11,742 bases of DNA from Planctomycetaceae bacterium (GCA_020426085.1 JAGQQP010000067.1:1-11742), one strand, 5' to 3'. Counted from the stretch's first letter, positions 1 to 9,308 are shown. Notes: generated by a model not told the origin, from the letters alone. Numbers and translations: made by a program.

Positions 1-2052
1 GATCTGCATTAAAGAGGCGATGTCGCGGATCACTTCAATCGTATTGACGCGTACCTGTTCCAGTTCGACTTTACGTGCTTCGATTTTCGACAGATCAAGA
101 ATATCGTTGATCACGCCAATCAGGTATTCTCCATTCCGTTTGACGATGTTGGCAGATTCGATATCTTCCGGTTTCGTCAGATTATTCAGCAGAATATCCG
201 TGAATCCCAGGATCGCCGTCATGGGGGTACGGATTTCGTGGCTCATATTTGCCAGGAATTCACTCTTGGCTTCACTGGCAGCTTCTGCCCTTTTTCGGGC
301 TTCGTTTAAAGATCGTTCGTAATCCTTGCGCTCACTGATATCCTGAATAATACCGGTGAAAATTTCGCGATCTGCCAGGATCACAGAACTGACAGCCAGT
401 TCTGCAGGAAAGGTAGATCCGTCATTGCGCTGGGCAACAATTTCCTGTCGCGAGCCAATGGCGCGAACCAGTTGAGGATTCAGTTCTCCACTTGAATACT
501 CATGTTGAATTTTCTGATGCAGAGGTGGGATAAGAAGATCAATGTTCTGCCCGATCGCTTCGTGGTTATAGTAGCCGAACAGATACTCGGCCCCCCGATT
601 GAATTCTTCAATCTTTCCTTCAAGATCAATCGTGATGATCGCATCCATGACATTATCCATAATCGATCGGTAACGCACTTCACGGTCTTTGACGTCAGAC
701 AGAAGGATTTCCTGTGCGTCCAGTACCCGGTTGTACTGATAGCCGACGATTCCAGCTTCGGTAAAATCATCGACATCTGCGCGTGACTGATTGTTTCCCT
801 TTTCATGGTCAATCATGGTTTCCAGCAGACTGTGTAATTCAGTGGAAGCCCCGTGTTCAGCCACATTCAGACCGATTTTTTCATCTGCTACGGTAACTCG
901 GAGTGGCATGAAACGGTTTACCAGTTTCATGAAAAGCCAGATACTGCCGAAACTCCAGACAAAACAGACTCCTGCTCCCAGAGCCTGAATTCCCAGTTGC
1001 GCGAGGCGCGATACACCACTCTGGAACAGGCTTGCATCTGCAAATAAAGCAACGGCGAGTGTTCCCCACACACCGGCAAATCCATGCACGGGAATCGCTC
1101 CCACGACATCATCAATTTTAAAACGATTTTCCAGGAGCGAAAGCGAGGCCAGCATCACCAGACCAGCAATAAAGCCGATAATAATAGCGCTGGGGTAATT
1201 GACGGCGTTGCAGGATGCTGTAATGGCAACGAGACCTGACAGTGAGCCATTAAATATTTTTTCAACGGAAATTTGTTTTGAGGTAATTACTTCCCAGAGT
1301 AAAGCACAGAGCCCGCCCGAGATTCCAGCGAGTATCGTGTTTAAAATAATGGAAGGCACCTCACCGTTTAAGGCGAGTGTGCTGCCTCCGTTGAATCCAA
1401 ACCATCCAAACCAGAGAATTAAAAATCCCAGAGCCGCCATGGGCAGATTGCTGGATGAGAAACGCTGTTTGTTTTTATCATCAGTGAAACGGCCCGTTCG
1501 AGGACCCAGAATCAGAACCGCTGCCAGAGCAGACCAGGCGCCGACAGAATGGACTACAGTGGAACCGGCAAAGTCGAGAAAGCCGAGTTTCCCGAGCCAG
1601 CCTGTCGCATTTCCTGCCGCATCATGGGCCCACGCCCAGTGACCAAACAGAGGATATGCAATGGCACCGATTCCAACAGCCAGCAGCAGGTAGGCGCGAA
1701 ATCGCATCCGTTCCGCTACTGCACCCGAAGAAATGGTCATCGCCGTACTGCAGAACACAAGTTGAAACAGGAATACAACAGTCGGCCAATGTGTATTACT
1801 TGTATCTTTAAATGCGAATTGACTGGTACCCACCCAGCCGCCGTACGACTCCCCGAACATCAGACCAAAACCGAACAACCAGAAAATAAAGACCCCAATG
1901 AAGAAGTCTACGATGTTCTTGGTGGCAACATTAATGCTGTTTTTTGATCGCGAAAGACCGGATTCCAGACAGCAGAAACCAGCCTGCATCAGAAATACCA
2001 GACTGGTACAGGTCAGTACCCAGATTGTATTTGCGGTTAACTCATGAGACAT
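1..2052 (-). CDS. amt: Amt ammonium channel fused to PAS and histidine kinase (C-terminus beyond window)
   Basis: The minus-strand frame is open for 684 codons from the ATG at 2052 to the window edge, so the 3' end is missing. Residues about 1-400 are an Amt/Rh-family channel. It has the TM1 motif LESGLSRSKN, GAVAERMRF, DFAGSTVVH, WFGWFGFNGGS, NGSLSGLVAITA and PVHGFAGVWGTL, and the C-terminal EKIGLNVAEHG. Residues corresponding to the E. coli AmtB pore are present: D160, twin histidines H168 and H323, and gate phenylalanines F100 and F220. After a linker (about 400-460), a PAS domain spans about 463-580 and ends in FTGIIQDISERK. HisKA follows with SHEIRTPM and phospho-acceptor H605. The ATPase domain would lie beyond the left edge. 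Amt-kinase fusions are known ammonium sensors, for example in the anammox planctomycete Kuenenia. A signalling role here is inferred, and whether it also conducts ammonium is unknown. In-frame stops upstream (TGA at 2068-2070) leave ATG 2052 as the likely start, though it lacks a good ribosome-binding site. Confidence 0.93.
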   Translation of the reverse strand, partial: MSHELTANTIWVLTCTSLVFLMQAGFCCLESGLSRSKNSINVATKNIVDFFIGVFIFWLFGFGLMFGESYGGWVGTSQFAFKDTSNTHWPTVVFLFQLVFCSTAMTISSGAVAERMRFRAYLLLAVGIGAIAYPLFGHWAWAHDAAGNATGWLGKLGFLDFAGSTVVHSVGAWSALAAVLILGPRTGRFTDDKNKQRFSSSNLPMAALGFLILWFGWFGFNGGSTLALNGEVPSIILNTILAGISGGLCALLWEVITSKQISVEKIFNGSLSGLVAITASCNAVNYPSAIIIGFIAGLVMLASLSLLENRFKIDDVVGAIPVHGFAGVWGTLAVALFADASLFQSGVSRLAQLGIQALGAGVCFVWSFGSIWLFMKLVNRFMPLRVTVADEKIGLNVAEHGASTELHSLLETMIDHEKGNNQSRADVDDFTEAGIVGYQYNRVLDAQEILLSDVKDREVRYRSIMDNVMDAIITIDLEGKIEEFNRGAEYLFGYYNHEAIGQNIDLLIPPLHQKIQHEYSSGELNPQLVRAIGSRQEIVAQRNDGSTFPAELAVSSVILADREIFTGIIQDISERKDYERSLNEARKRAEAASEAKSEFLANMSHEIRTPMTAILGFTDILLNNLTKPEDIESANIVKRNGEYLIGVINDILDLSKIEARKVELEQVRVNTIEVIRDIASLMQI

Positions 2053-2125
2053 GAGACGAGGAACCTGTCAGAGTCGATATCCAGTCGTGAGACGCGATTA
2101 ACGACTGGTTGATTTTTTGAAACAT
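2042..2125 (-). other. Possible 27-codon upstream ORF overlapping the amt-kinase start
   Basis: An ATG at 2123-2125 opens a 27-residue frame beginning MFQKINQSLIAS. It stops at TGA 2042-2044, 8-10 nt inside the Amt coding sequence and in a different frame. Its start is preceded by TTGGAGAGCGT, a better Shine-Dalgarno match than anything in front of the Amt ATG at 2052. It could couple translation into amt, or be a chance ORF. The peptide resembles nothing I recognise. Confidence 0.3.
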
Positions 2126-2287
2126 ACGCTCTCCAACTCTAGGTTGTGAAAAGCGGCAGTCAAAAAAAATATGAGTGAAATCCCCCTGTTATCGAATGTT
2201 CATAAAATCAATTCAGATGTGTAAGCTGTTAATTGGAATAACCGCTAAAGTTGTTTTGATTGGTATGAGGGAGTGTGCTGACGATGA
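2053..2287. other. Intergenic region between dus and amt-kinase
   Basis: This gap holds the candidate amt promoter and the small upstream ORF. I see no convincing intrinsic terminator for dus, no sigma-54 promoter (GG-N10-GC type) that I could support, and no RNA gene. Confidence 0.6.
2136..2163 (-). promoter_or_regulatory. Candidate sigma-70-type promoter for the amt-kinase gene
   Basis: Read on the minus strand there is TTGACT (2158-2163), a 16-nt spacer and TAGAGT (2136-2141). These match TTGACA at five of six bases and TATAAT at four of six. Transcription would begin near 2129, about 75 nt before the Amt start. This would also put the upstream ORF almost at the 5' end of the mRNA. It is a pattern match only. 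Confidence 0.3.
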
Positions 2288-3355
2288 TTAGACAGCAGGT
2301 ATTTCCTGCGAGAGCGGGTTGGGCTTTTCTACCGGCGGGAAGCGTCCTGGTGCATTCTCTGTATACCACAGCTCCAGTACGTTTAACCATTGAGCTGCTG
2401 TTTTGACAGCAATAAATGCTTTCTTAACTTCTGCGAATTGAGGGTGGAGTTCCGAATAGAAAATACCGAACTTGCGCATCGTATTACAGACTTTTTTATC
2501 ACCATAAAACTCACGAGCCAGCTCAAAATGCGCGGCGATGACGTCACGCTGTTCCCTGACATCGGGCGGAGTGATTGATTTCCCCCGCAACAGATCTGCT
2601 GTCTGTTGAAAAATCCAGGGGTTGCCAATCGCACCGCGGGCAATGGAAACGCCGTCCACACCAGTCACCCGTAACATGTCCAGGCAGGACTGCGGCGAAA
2701 ACAGGTCTCCACTCCCAATCACGGTTTTCTCACCCGCGTGTTGTTTGACCTGTTTCAGAAACTCCCAGTTACTCGGACCAATATACTTCTGATGCACGGT
2801 GCGTCCATGTACGGTAATCGCTGCCAGTCCGCGTGCGAATGCTCCATCGAAAATTTCAAAGAAATTGTCTTCCGATTCATTGGAGTCATCGATGCCCCGC
2901 CGCATTTTCAGAGTAACCGGAATCTCTGCAGGCACGGTATCCCGCACGCGCGAGACAATATCCAGAGCCACTTCCGGCTGGCTCAAATGATATCCACCAC
3001 GACAGCGACTCATCACTTTTTTGACCGGGCAACCGAAGTTGATGTCAATCACATGGAAACCGGCATCGACCAGTCTGCGGGCAGCCGGTCCAAATTCTTC
3101 CGGCTCCGAACCCATCAACTGACCGCCGACGGGGAATTCATCCCGATGACAGTACATCATGGGATGCGGTTTCCCCTCTTTGGATTGAACGATCATGCGG
3201 TCAATCATCACTTCACAAAGTGTGTACGCCGCACCGAGTCTGGCGGCGATGACGCGCATGGGGTAATCGCTGTATCCGCTTAACGCTGCCTGATACAGGG
3301 GGGATTCCAGTTGATAGGGACCCAGAGTAACAGGTTGTAAGGTATTCATTGACAT
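2288..3355 (-). CDS. dus: tRNA-dihydrouridine synthase (Dus family)
   Basis: A 355-residue flavoenzyme that reduces specific uridines in the tRNA D-loop to dihydrouridine, using FMN and NADPH. It has the Dus TIM-barrel motifs in order: SGYSD near residue 26, GGQLMGSEPEEF (78-89), and INFGCPVKKV (105-114) with catalytic Cys109. These are followed by TLKMRRG with Lys150, TVHGRT with His183 and Arg185, the phosphate-binding IGSGD (213-217), and ARGAIGNPWIF (239-249). A C-terminal helical tRNA-recognition domain spans about 265-335. Length is normal for the family. Just after the catalytic Cys the sequence reads SRCRGGYHLSQPE, where common Dus proteins have a version like GAGSALL. The start may be ATG 3355 or ATG 3349, and no clear Shine-Dalgarno precedes either. 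The gene lies 36 bp downstream of the thiamine gene on the same strand and is probably cotranscribed with it. Which uridine it modifies cannot be told. Confidence 0.95.
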   Translation of the reverse strand: MSMNTLQPVTLGPYQLESPLYQAALSGYSDYPMRVIAARLGAAYTLCEVMIDRMIVQSKEGKPHPMMYCHRDEFPVGGQLMGSEPEEFGPAARRLVDAGFHVIDINFGCPVKKVMSRCRGGYHLSQPEVALDIVSRVRDTVPAEIPVTLKMRRGIDDSNESEDNFFEIFDGAFARGLAAITVHGRTVHQKYIGPSNWEFLKQVKQHAGEKTVIGSGDLFSPQSCLDMLRVTGVDGVSIARGAIGNPWIFQQTADLLRGKSITPPDVREQRDVIAAHFELAREFYGDKKVCNTMRKFGIFYSELHPQFAEVKKAFIAVKTAAQWLNVLELWYTENAPGRFPPVEKPNPLSQEIPAV

Positions 3356-3391
3356 AAAGGGTTTCGGTTTTGACTTTTTAATCTCGTAAGA

Positions 3392-4954
3392 TCAGTTCGA
3401 GAACTGTTCCAGTAATTCACGGGTGATCTGCCCCGGGTGCGCATGGCTGCAAATGACGCTGCTCACGGCGACGCGTGTGGCGCCTGCTTCCAGTACCTGC
3501 TGCAGATTATCGGCCTGGATGCCTCCGATGGCAAACCAGGGCAAGGTGATTTCAGCGGCGACCTGTTTCACGAAATCCAGCCCCGCGTATTCATGTTCTG
3601 CAAAATTCTTGGTGGACGTGGGAAACGTGGGGCCTACACCAATGTAGTCTGCACCATCCAGTACCGCCTGCCGCGCCTGTTCAATATTATGAGTCGAAAC
3701 GCCAATCAATCGTCCCGGACCGACGATCTGCCGCACTTCTCTTACAGGAAGTTCATCCTGACCGACGTGCACACCATCAGCGTCAATGGCAACGGCCAGA
3801 TCGGGACGGTCATTCATAATGAGCGTCGCGCCGGCGGCGCGGGTCCATTCCCGCACGCGTTTTCCATGTTCCAGCAACTGGCGGTCTGTCATCGTTTTTT
3901 CACGAATCTGAATCAGGTTTACACCGGCAGCCAGTGATTCTCGAATCGCCGGCCCTGCACCGTGATGACACAGGCTTTCCGAAACCAGTAGATAGAGGTG
4001 GCTGTCCTGCAGTCTGCGTTGGCTGGCGATGCAGGTCAGAATTGTTTTTTCCAGAGTGTAACTGACATAGCGCATCTGTTTGAAAAGGGATGCTGCTTCG
4101 GGCGAAATCAGCTTGCTGAATTCTTCCAGTGTCCGTGCCGCTTCCTGAACCCGTTTCAGATTGGCCTGCAGCAGATGTTCCAGTGATGACCGGTCGAACT
4201 CGGATGTCGTGCTGATGGAAGTACCGACATCGTTGAGTGTATCGCGGCTGGAAATCAGTGAGTCAGTGCCGATAAACCGGAGAGCGTCCGTCAGTTGATG
4301 TCGGGTCGTTTTCAGCAGACTCATTAAATGGGCGTCATCCAGCGAAAAGCGGAGGAAGTCTTCGATGACCCGTAAACCTTCCCGCAGGCGATTGGCGGCT
4401 GCATCAATGGTTCGCAGTGTATTCGTCTGATCGCCGACAGTGGCAGGAACCGTTCGCAGAGCAAAATCAACACCGATCGGTTCTGCTGTCTGTCGAAATA
4501 CGACATTAATCGAGTCGTTCAGCTTCTCTGCAGAAAGACTGCCTTCCTTTTGGAGCCACTCCGATTCTTTTCCGGAAGTAGCCAGCAGTCCCCACAATAG
4601 ATGCTCACTTCCGATTTCTGTAGGAATGTCAGCATGGCTTGCCTGCTGGAGTGCGTGGTTCAGCACCTCTCTGAAAGCAGGAAACTGCTGCAGGGCCTGT
4701 GACATTTCCAGTGGTAGATCTGGGGTTTCAATGGGGGAGTCTGTTGCTTCCTGAGGCAGCGGTAACTGAAATTCCCTCAAGATCAGGGCCAGATCAATCT
4801 GATGTGCCAGCATGATTTCAGCGGCTCGTGATTCTTCCAGAGCCAGCGCAGCCAGCAGAGGGGCAAGTGTCGGTTCTGATTCAGCTGAACCGCTGGCAAT
4901 CCGTTCTGCCTGAATCAAGGCCCGTTGTGCTCCAGCTGTCAGTAGATGATGCAT
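3392..4954 (-). CDS. thiE: Clp_N-like/ThiD2/ThiE fusion: HMP-phosphate kinase and thiamine-phosphate synthase
   Basis: A 520-residue protein with three parts. Residues about 4-150 form two Clp_N-like repeats. The first is near 5-65 (AAEIMLAHQIDL). The second is near 94-150 (IGSEHLLWGLL, close to VGTEHLLLGLL in ClpC). Residues about 178-308 match the ThiD2 family, with IDAAANRLREGLRVIEDFLR, TRHQL, SRDTLNDVGT and ANLKRVQEAARTLEEF. ThiD2 is a known replacement for ThiD that phosphorylates HMP-phosphate to HMP-diphosphate and is often fused to ThiE. Residues about 318-518 are ThiE, which joins HMP-diphosphate to the thiazole phosphate. Its active-site motifs are intact: QIREK (349-353), NDRPDLA (381-387), GVHVGQDELP (394-403), GVSTHN (418-423), YIGVGPTFPTSTK (437-449), FAIGGI (474-479) and VSSVI (497-501). 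The head aligns from near residue 4, as in ClpC, which supports ATG 4954. Both catalytic steps are inferred from family. The role of the Clp_N-like head is unknown. Confidence 0.93.
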   Translation of the reverse strand: MHHLLTAGAQRALIQAERIASGSAESEPTLAPLLAALALEESRAAEIMLAHQIDLALILREFQLPLPQEATDSPIETPDLPLEMSQALQQFPAFREVLNHALQQASHADIPTEIGSEHLLWGLLATSGKESEWLQKEGSLSAEKLNDSINVVFRQTAEPIGVDFALRTVPATVGDQTNTLRTIDAAANRLREGLRVIEDFLRFSLDDAHLMSLLKTTRHQLTDALRFIGTDSLISSRDTLNDVGTSISTTSEFDRSSLEHLLQANLKRVQEAARTLEEFSKLISPEAASLFKQMRYVSYTLEKTILTCIASQRRLQDSHLYLLVSESLCHHGAGPAIRESLAAGVNLIQIREKTMTDRQLLEHGKRVREWTRAAGATLIMNDRPDLAVAIDADGVHVGQDELPVREVRQIVGPGRLIGVSTHNIEQARQAVLDGADYIGVGPTFPTSTKNFAEHEYAGLDFVKQVAAEITLPWFAIGGIQADNLQQVLEAGATRVAVSSVICSHAHPGQITRELLEQFSN

Positions 4955-5003
4955 GGGAATTAGGTTTCTGGACTGGTTGATGCCGGAAGAAAATGAACGT
5001 GAC

Positions 5004-5024
5004 AGACTGGTGTTGCTCCAGTCT
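5004..5024 (-). promoter_or_regulatory. Hairpin in the thiD2-thiE leader region
   Basis: AGACTGG and CCAGTCT form a perfect 7-bp stem around a 7-nt loop, about 50 nt upstream of the thiamine gene start. It has no adjoining T-run. It does not look like a TPP riboswitch: the conserved CTGAGA and ACCTGATC elements are absent nearby. It could be an operator or an mRNA structure. Confidence 0.35.
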
Positions 5025-5222
5025 TCATTTAAATAGAGTAACCGATCAAAGGCTTATCTTGCTACATTAGGGATTGGGTACTAGAATTAACAATGCTGGC
5101 CTTATGGATTGTGACGATTTTAAAGCTTTGGCAGGGTGGTGATTTTCGCTGTGATGCACTATGAATCAATGTCCCTGTCTCGGTTTAAGTCAGGCCAGTG
5201 AAATTTTGATTGTTAAAATGGG

Positions 5223-5228
5223 TATAAT
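5223..5228 (+). promoter_or_regulatory. Candidate -10 box for clpC
   Basis: A perfect TATAAT sits in an AT-rich stretch, but there is no good -35 hexamer 16-18 bp upstream. If used, transcription would start near 5235 and clpC mRNA would have a leader of about 320 nt. Confidence 0.35.
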
Positions 5229-5523
5229 ATTTTAGTAAGTTGTGATTTTTCAGTCACTTCCTCAATTGTTCTTTCAGTAGTTTTGGGAAAATCCTCGACG
5301 TTTTTTGGTGAGTAACGTATTATTCCTACGAACCTTTCTTTTTCAAAGACTGTAGCGAATCAATTGAGAATGCCGTAACTGAATGTACACATGCGGTTGC
5401 GACGTTTTTAAACTTTCAACAGACAATTAACGACAATTCAAATTTCATAAACAGGTTGGGAGAAGTGTCTCCAGAATTGAGACCTCTGGTTTCGGTTCGG
5501 ATTCACAGTGTTCATCCATAAGA

Positions 5524-5548
5524 GCCCGGGATGTACGGGCCATAGGAG
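5524..5548 (+). promoter_or_regulatory. clpC ribosome-binding site next to a GC-rich hairpin
   Basis: AGGAG at 5544-5548 lies 9 nt before the clpC ATG and fixes the start. Just upstream, GCCCG (5524-5528) and CGGGC (5536-5540) can pair into a 5-bp stem with a 7-nt loop. The stem ends 3 nt before the Shine-Dalgarno. It could affect ribosome access, but a stem this short can arise by chance. Confidence 0.5.
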
Positions 5549-5557
5549 AAACAAGTT

Positions 5558-8098
<2,541 letters not shown>

Positions 8099-8127
8099 TC
8101 ATCGCCCGTCTCTAGAGATGAAAATCG

Positions 8128-8164
8128 AAAGAGTCCTCTCTCATTGAGTGAGGACTCTTTTTTA
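8128..8164 (+). terminator. Intrinsic terminator of clpC
   Basis: AAAGAGTCCT (8128-8137) pairs perfectly with AGGACTCTTT (8151-8160). The stem continues with one mismatch to a 3-nt loop and ends in a T-run that includes the stem's own last bases. It begins about 30 nt after the clpC stop codon. Confidence 0.92.
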
Positions 8165-8207
8165 TTGTCACTGTTGAAATGACTCGATTGAACTTTAGGA
8201 TGATTCA

Positions 8208-8885
8208 ATGATTCCTCGTCAACTCGAACCCGAAGTCATGGACACCCGCGAAGAAGCCGTCAACTATGACACGATGGATCATAGTGAAGTCAACCGGCTG
8301 TTCGCCGAGTCCCTGCTGCCTGTCATCACTGGCTGCCGGCATGACCAGACGCAGACACTGAAAATTCTCGATCTGGGAACCGGGACGGCTCTCATTCCTA
8401 TTGAGATCTGTCGTCGTATTCCTCATCTGCAGATCATCGCCACCGACCTCGCTGCCGAAATGCTGAAGGTGGCGCAGCAGAATATTCAGCGAGCAGGTTT
8501 GAGCGAATCGATCTTTCTGGAACACGCCGATGCCAAGCAGCTTCCTTGTGAAAATCAGAGTATTGACGGCGTGATCTCCAACAGTCTCATCCACCACATT
8601 CCCGAACCGCAGTCTGTCTTTGCGGAAATCAAACGCGTTCTCAAGCCGGGAGGCTTTCTCTTCCTGCGTGATCTGCTGCGGCCCGATTCAAAGGCAGAAC
8701 TCGATCGACTCGTCACTTTGTATGCGGCTGATGAGAATCCACATCAGCGACAGATGTTTCAAGATTCCCTGCACGCCGCCCTGACACGGGACGAAGTCAG
8801 AGCGTTACTTCACAGCTGTCACTGGCCCGAAGCAGCCGTGCAAATCACGTCCGATCGTCACTGGACAGTTTCACTCAATTTGTGA
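8208..8885 (+). CDS. Class I SAM-dependent methyltransferase, substrate unknown
   Basis: A 225-residue, probably cytoplasmic protein with a Rossmann-like methyltransferase fold. Motif I is ILDLGTGTALIP (53-64), with the SAM-ribose acidic residue in IIATD (Asp80). Then come HADAKQLP (106-113), the motif IV-like SNSLIHHIPEP (124-134), and the post-motif LKPGGFLFLRD (145-155). The N-terminal stretch PEVMDTREEAVNYDTMDH is distinctive and probably caps the active site. The overall pattern is of the Methyltransf_11/25 type, which acts on small molecules, lipids or proteins, so the substrate cannot be read from sequence. TAGGA at 8196-8200 lies 7 nt before the ATG and supports this start. It follows the clpC terminator by about 45 bp, so it relies on read-through or on a promoter I could not identify. 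It converges with csrA. Confidence 0.85.
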   Translation: MIPRQLEPEVMDTREEAVNYDTMDHSEVNRLFAESLLPVITGCRHDQTQTLKILDLGTGTALIPIEICRRIPHLQIIATDLAAEMLKVAQQNIQRAGLSESIFLEHADAKQLPCENQSIDGVISNSLIHHIPEPQSVFAEIKRVLKPGGFLFLRDLLRPDSKAELDRLVTLYAADENPHQRQMFQDSLHAALTRDEVRALLHSCHWPEAAVQITSDRHWTVSLNL

Positions 8886-8902
8886 AAACGTTTTTTTCGC
8901 AT

Positions 8903-8947
8903 CCAAAAATAAAACAAAGGGAGGCCGACTTCTTGCCGACCTCCCTT
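8903..8947 (-). terminator. Terminator of csrA, possibly shared with the methyltransferase gene
   Basis: On the minus strand AAGGGAGG and CCTCCCTT (ends at 8947 and 8917) form an 8-bp stem with a partly paired interior. It is followed by the T-rich TTTGTTTTATTTTT. It lies about 80 nt beyond the csrA stop. The plus-strand side lacks a T-run after the stem, so it serves csrA better than the methyltransferase gene. Confidence 0.75.
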
Positions 8948-9025
8948 CGCGACTCATTCAATTACTCTTTAATTGTAATCTGGCCACAGCCATTCCCCGC
9001 AGTGTGATTTCCTCAGGCTAAGAAA

Positions 9026-9256
9026 TCATTCGCTGGCATTTTTTGATGGCGACTTTGCTGAAGGTCGGTGCGCTTCCGCTTCTTTCATCGCGTTTTCTCT
9101 TTGAATCGCATCGTATACTTCCTGACGGTGTACTGGAATTTCTGTTGGTGCCTGAATTCCTAACCGTACTTTATCACCCCGGATATCGACAATAGTAATG
9201 ACAATATTGTCACCGATGATGATGCTCTCGTCGCGTTGTCTCGACAATACAAGCAT
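9026..9256 (-). CDS. csrA: CsrA post-transcriptional regulator
   Basis: A 76-residue CsrA/RsmA protein, an RNA-binding homodimer that recognises GGA in mRNA leaders and usually blocks or exposes ribosome-binding sites. The N-terminal MLVLSR carries Leu4 and Arg6, and PVHRQEVY carries Arg44. These are residues of the known RNA-binding surface. The five-strand core runs to about residue 50, followed by a short helix and a Ser/Lys-rich tail of about 15 residues. The start is fixed by GGAAGGAG 8 nt upstream. No fliW or flagellar gene, common csrA partners, is in the window. It is divergent from cstA, a known CsrA target in E. coli. It appears to be a single-gene transcript. Confidence 0.96.
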   Translation of the reverse strand: MLVLSRQRDESIIIGDNIVITIVDIRGDKVRLGIQAPTEIPVHRQEVYDAIQRENAMKEAEAHRPSAKSPSKNASE

Positions 9257-9264
9257 CGTAAATA

Positions 9265-9272
9265 CTCCTTCC
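9265..9272 (-). promoter_or_regulatory. csrA ribosome-binding site with two GGA motifs
   Basis: GGAAGGAG, 8 nt before the csrA ATG, is a strong Shine-Dalgarno that also contains two GGA triplets, the core of CsrA sites. Autoregulation by CsrA binding here is plausible. This is inference, since GGA occurs in most strong Shine-Dalgarno sequences. Confidence 0.6.
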
Positions 9273-9308
9273 GTAGATCTTAGTTCTGGGCCAATGAGGT
9301 GATATCTG

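Larger units (their letters stand above)
4955..5557. other. Divergent intergenic region, thiD2-thiE / clpC
   Basis: About 600 bp, AT-rich in the middle, with no supportable gene. It contains the leader hairpin on the thiamine side, a TATAAT box at 5223-5228, and two short stem-loops close to clpC. I found no CIRCE element (TTAGCACTC/GAGTGCTAA), no TPP riboswitch and no tRNA. A 23-codon hydrophobic ORF at 5093 lacks a ribosome-binding site and was not called. Confidence 0.6.

Noticed and set aside
1199..1947. Open frames of 147 and 132 codons on the plus strand
   Set aside because: They are antisense to the transmembrane part of the Amt-kinase gene. Their translations show no domain or sensible composition.
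2738..3283. A 181-codon open frame on the plus strand
   Set aside because: It is antisense to dus, whose catalytic motifs are intact throughout.
4955..5100. TPP riboswitch upstream of the thiamine gene
   Set aside because: I looked for the conserved CTGAGA and ACCTGATC-type elements on the minus strand and did not find them.
5093..5164. A 23-codon hydrophobic ORF (MLALWIVTILKLW...) in the thi-clpC intergenic region
   Set aside because: No Shine-Dalgarno and no supporting context. An ORF of this length is expected by chance.
5229..5557. CIRCE or CtsR-type operator upstream of clpC
   Set aside because: No TTAGCACTC/GAGTGCTAA pair and no repeated GGTCAAA-type heptads were seen.
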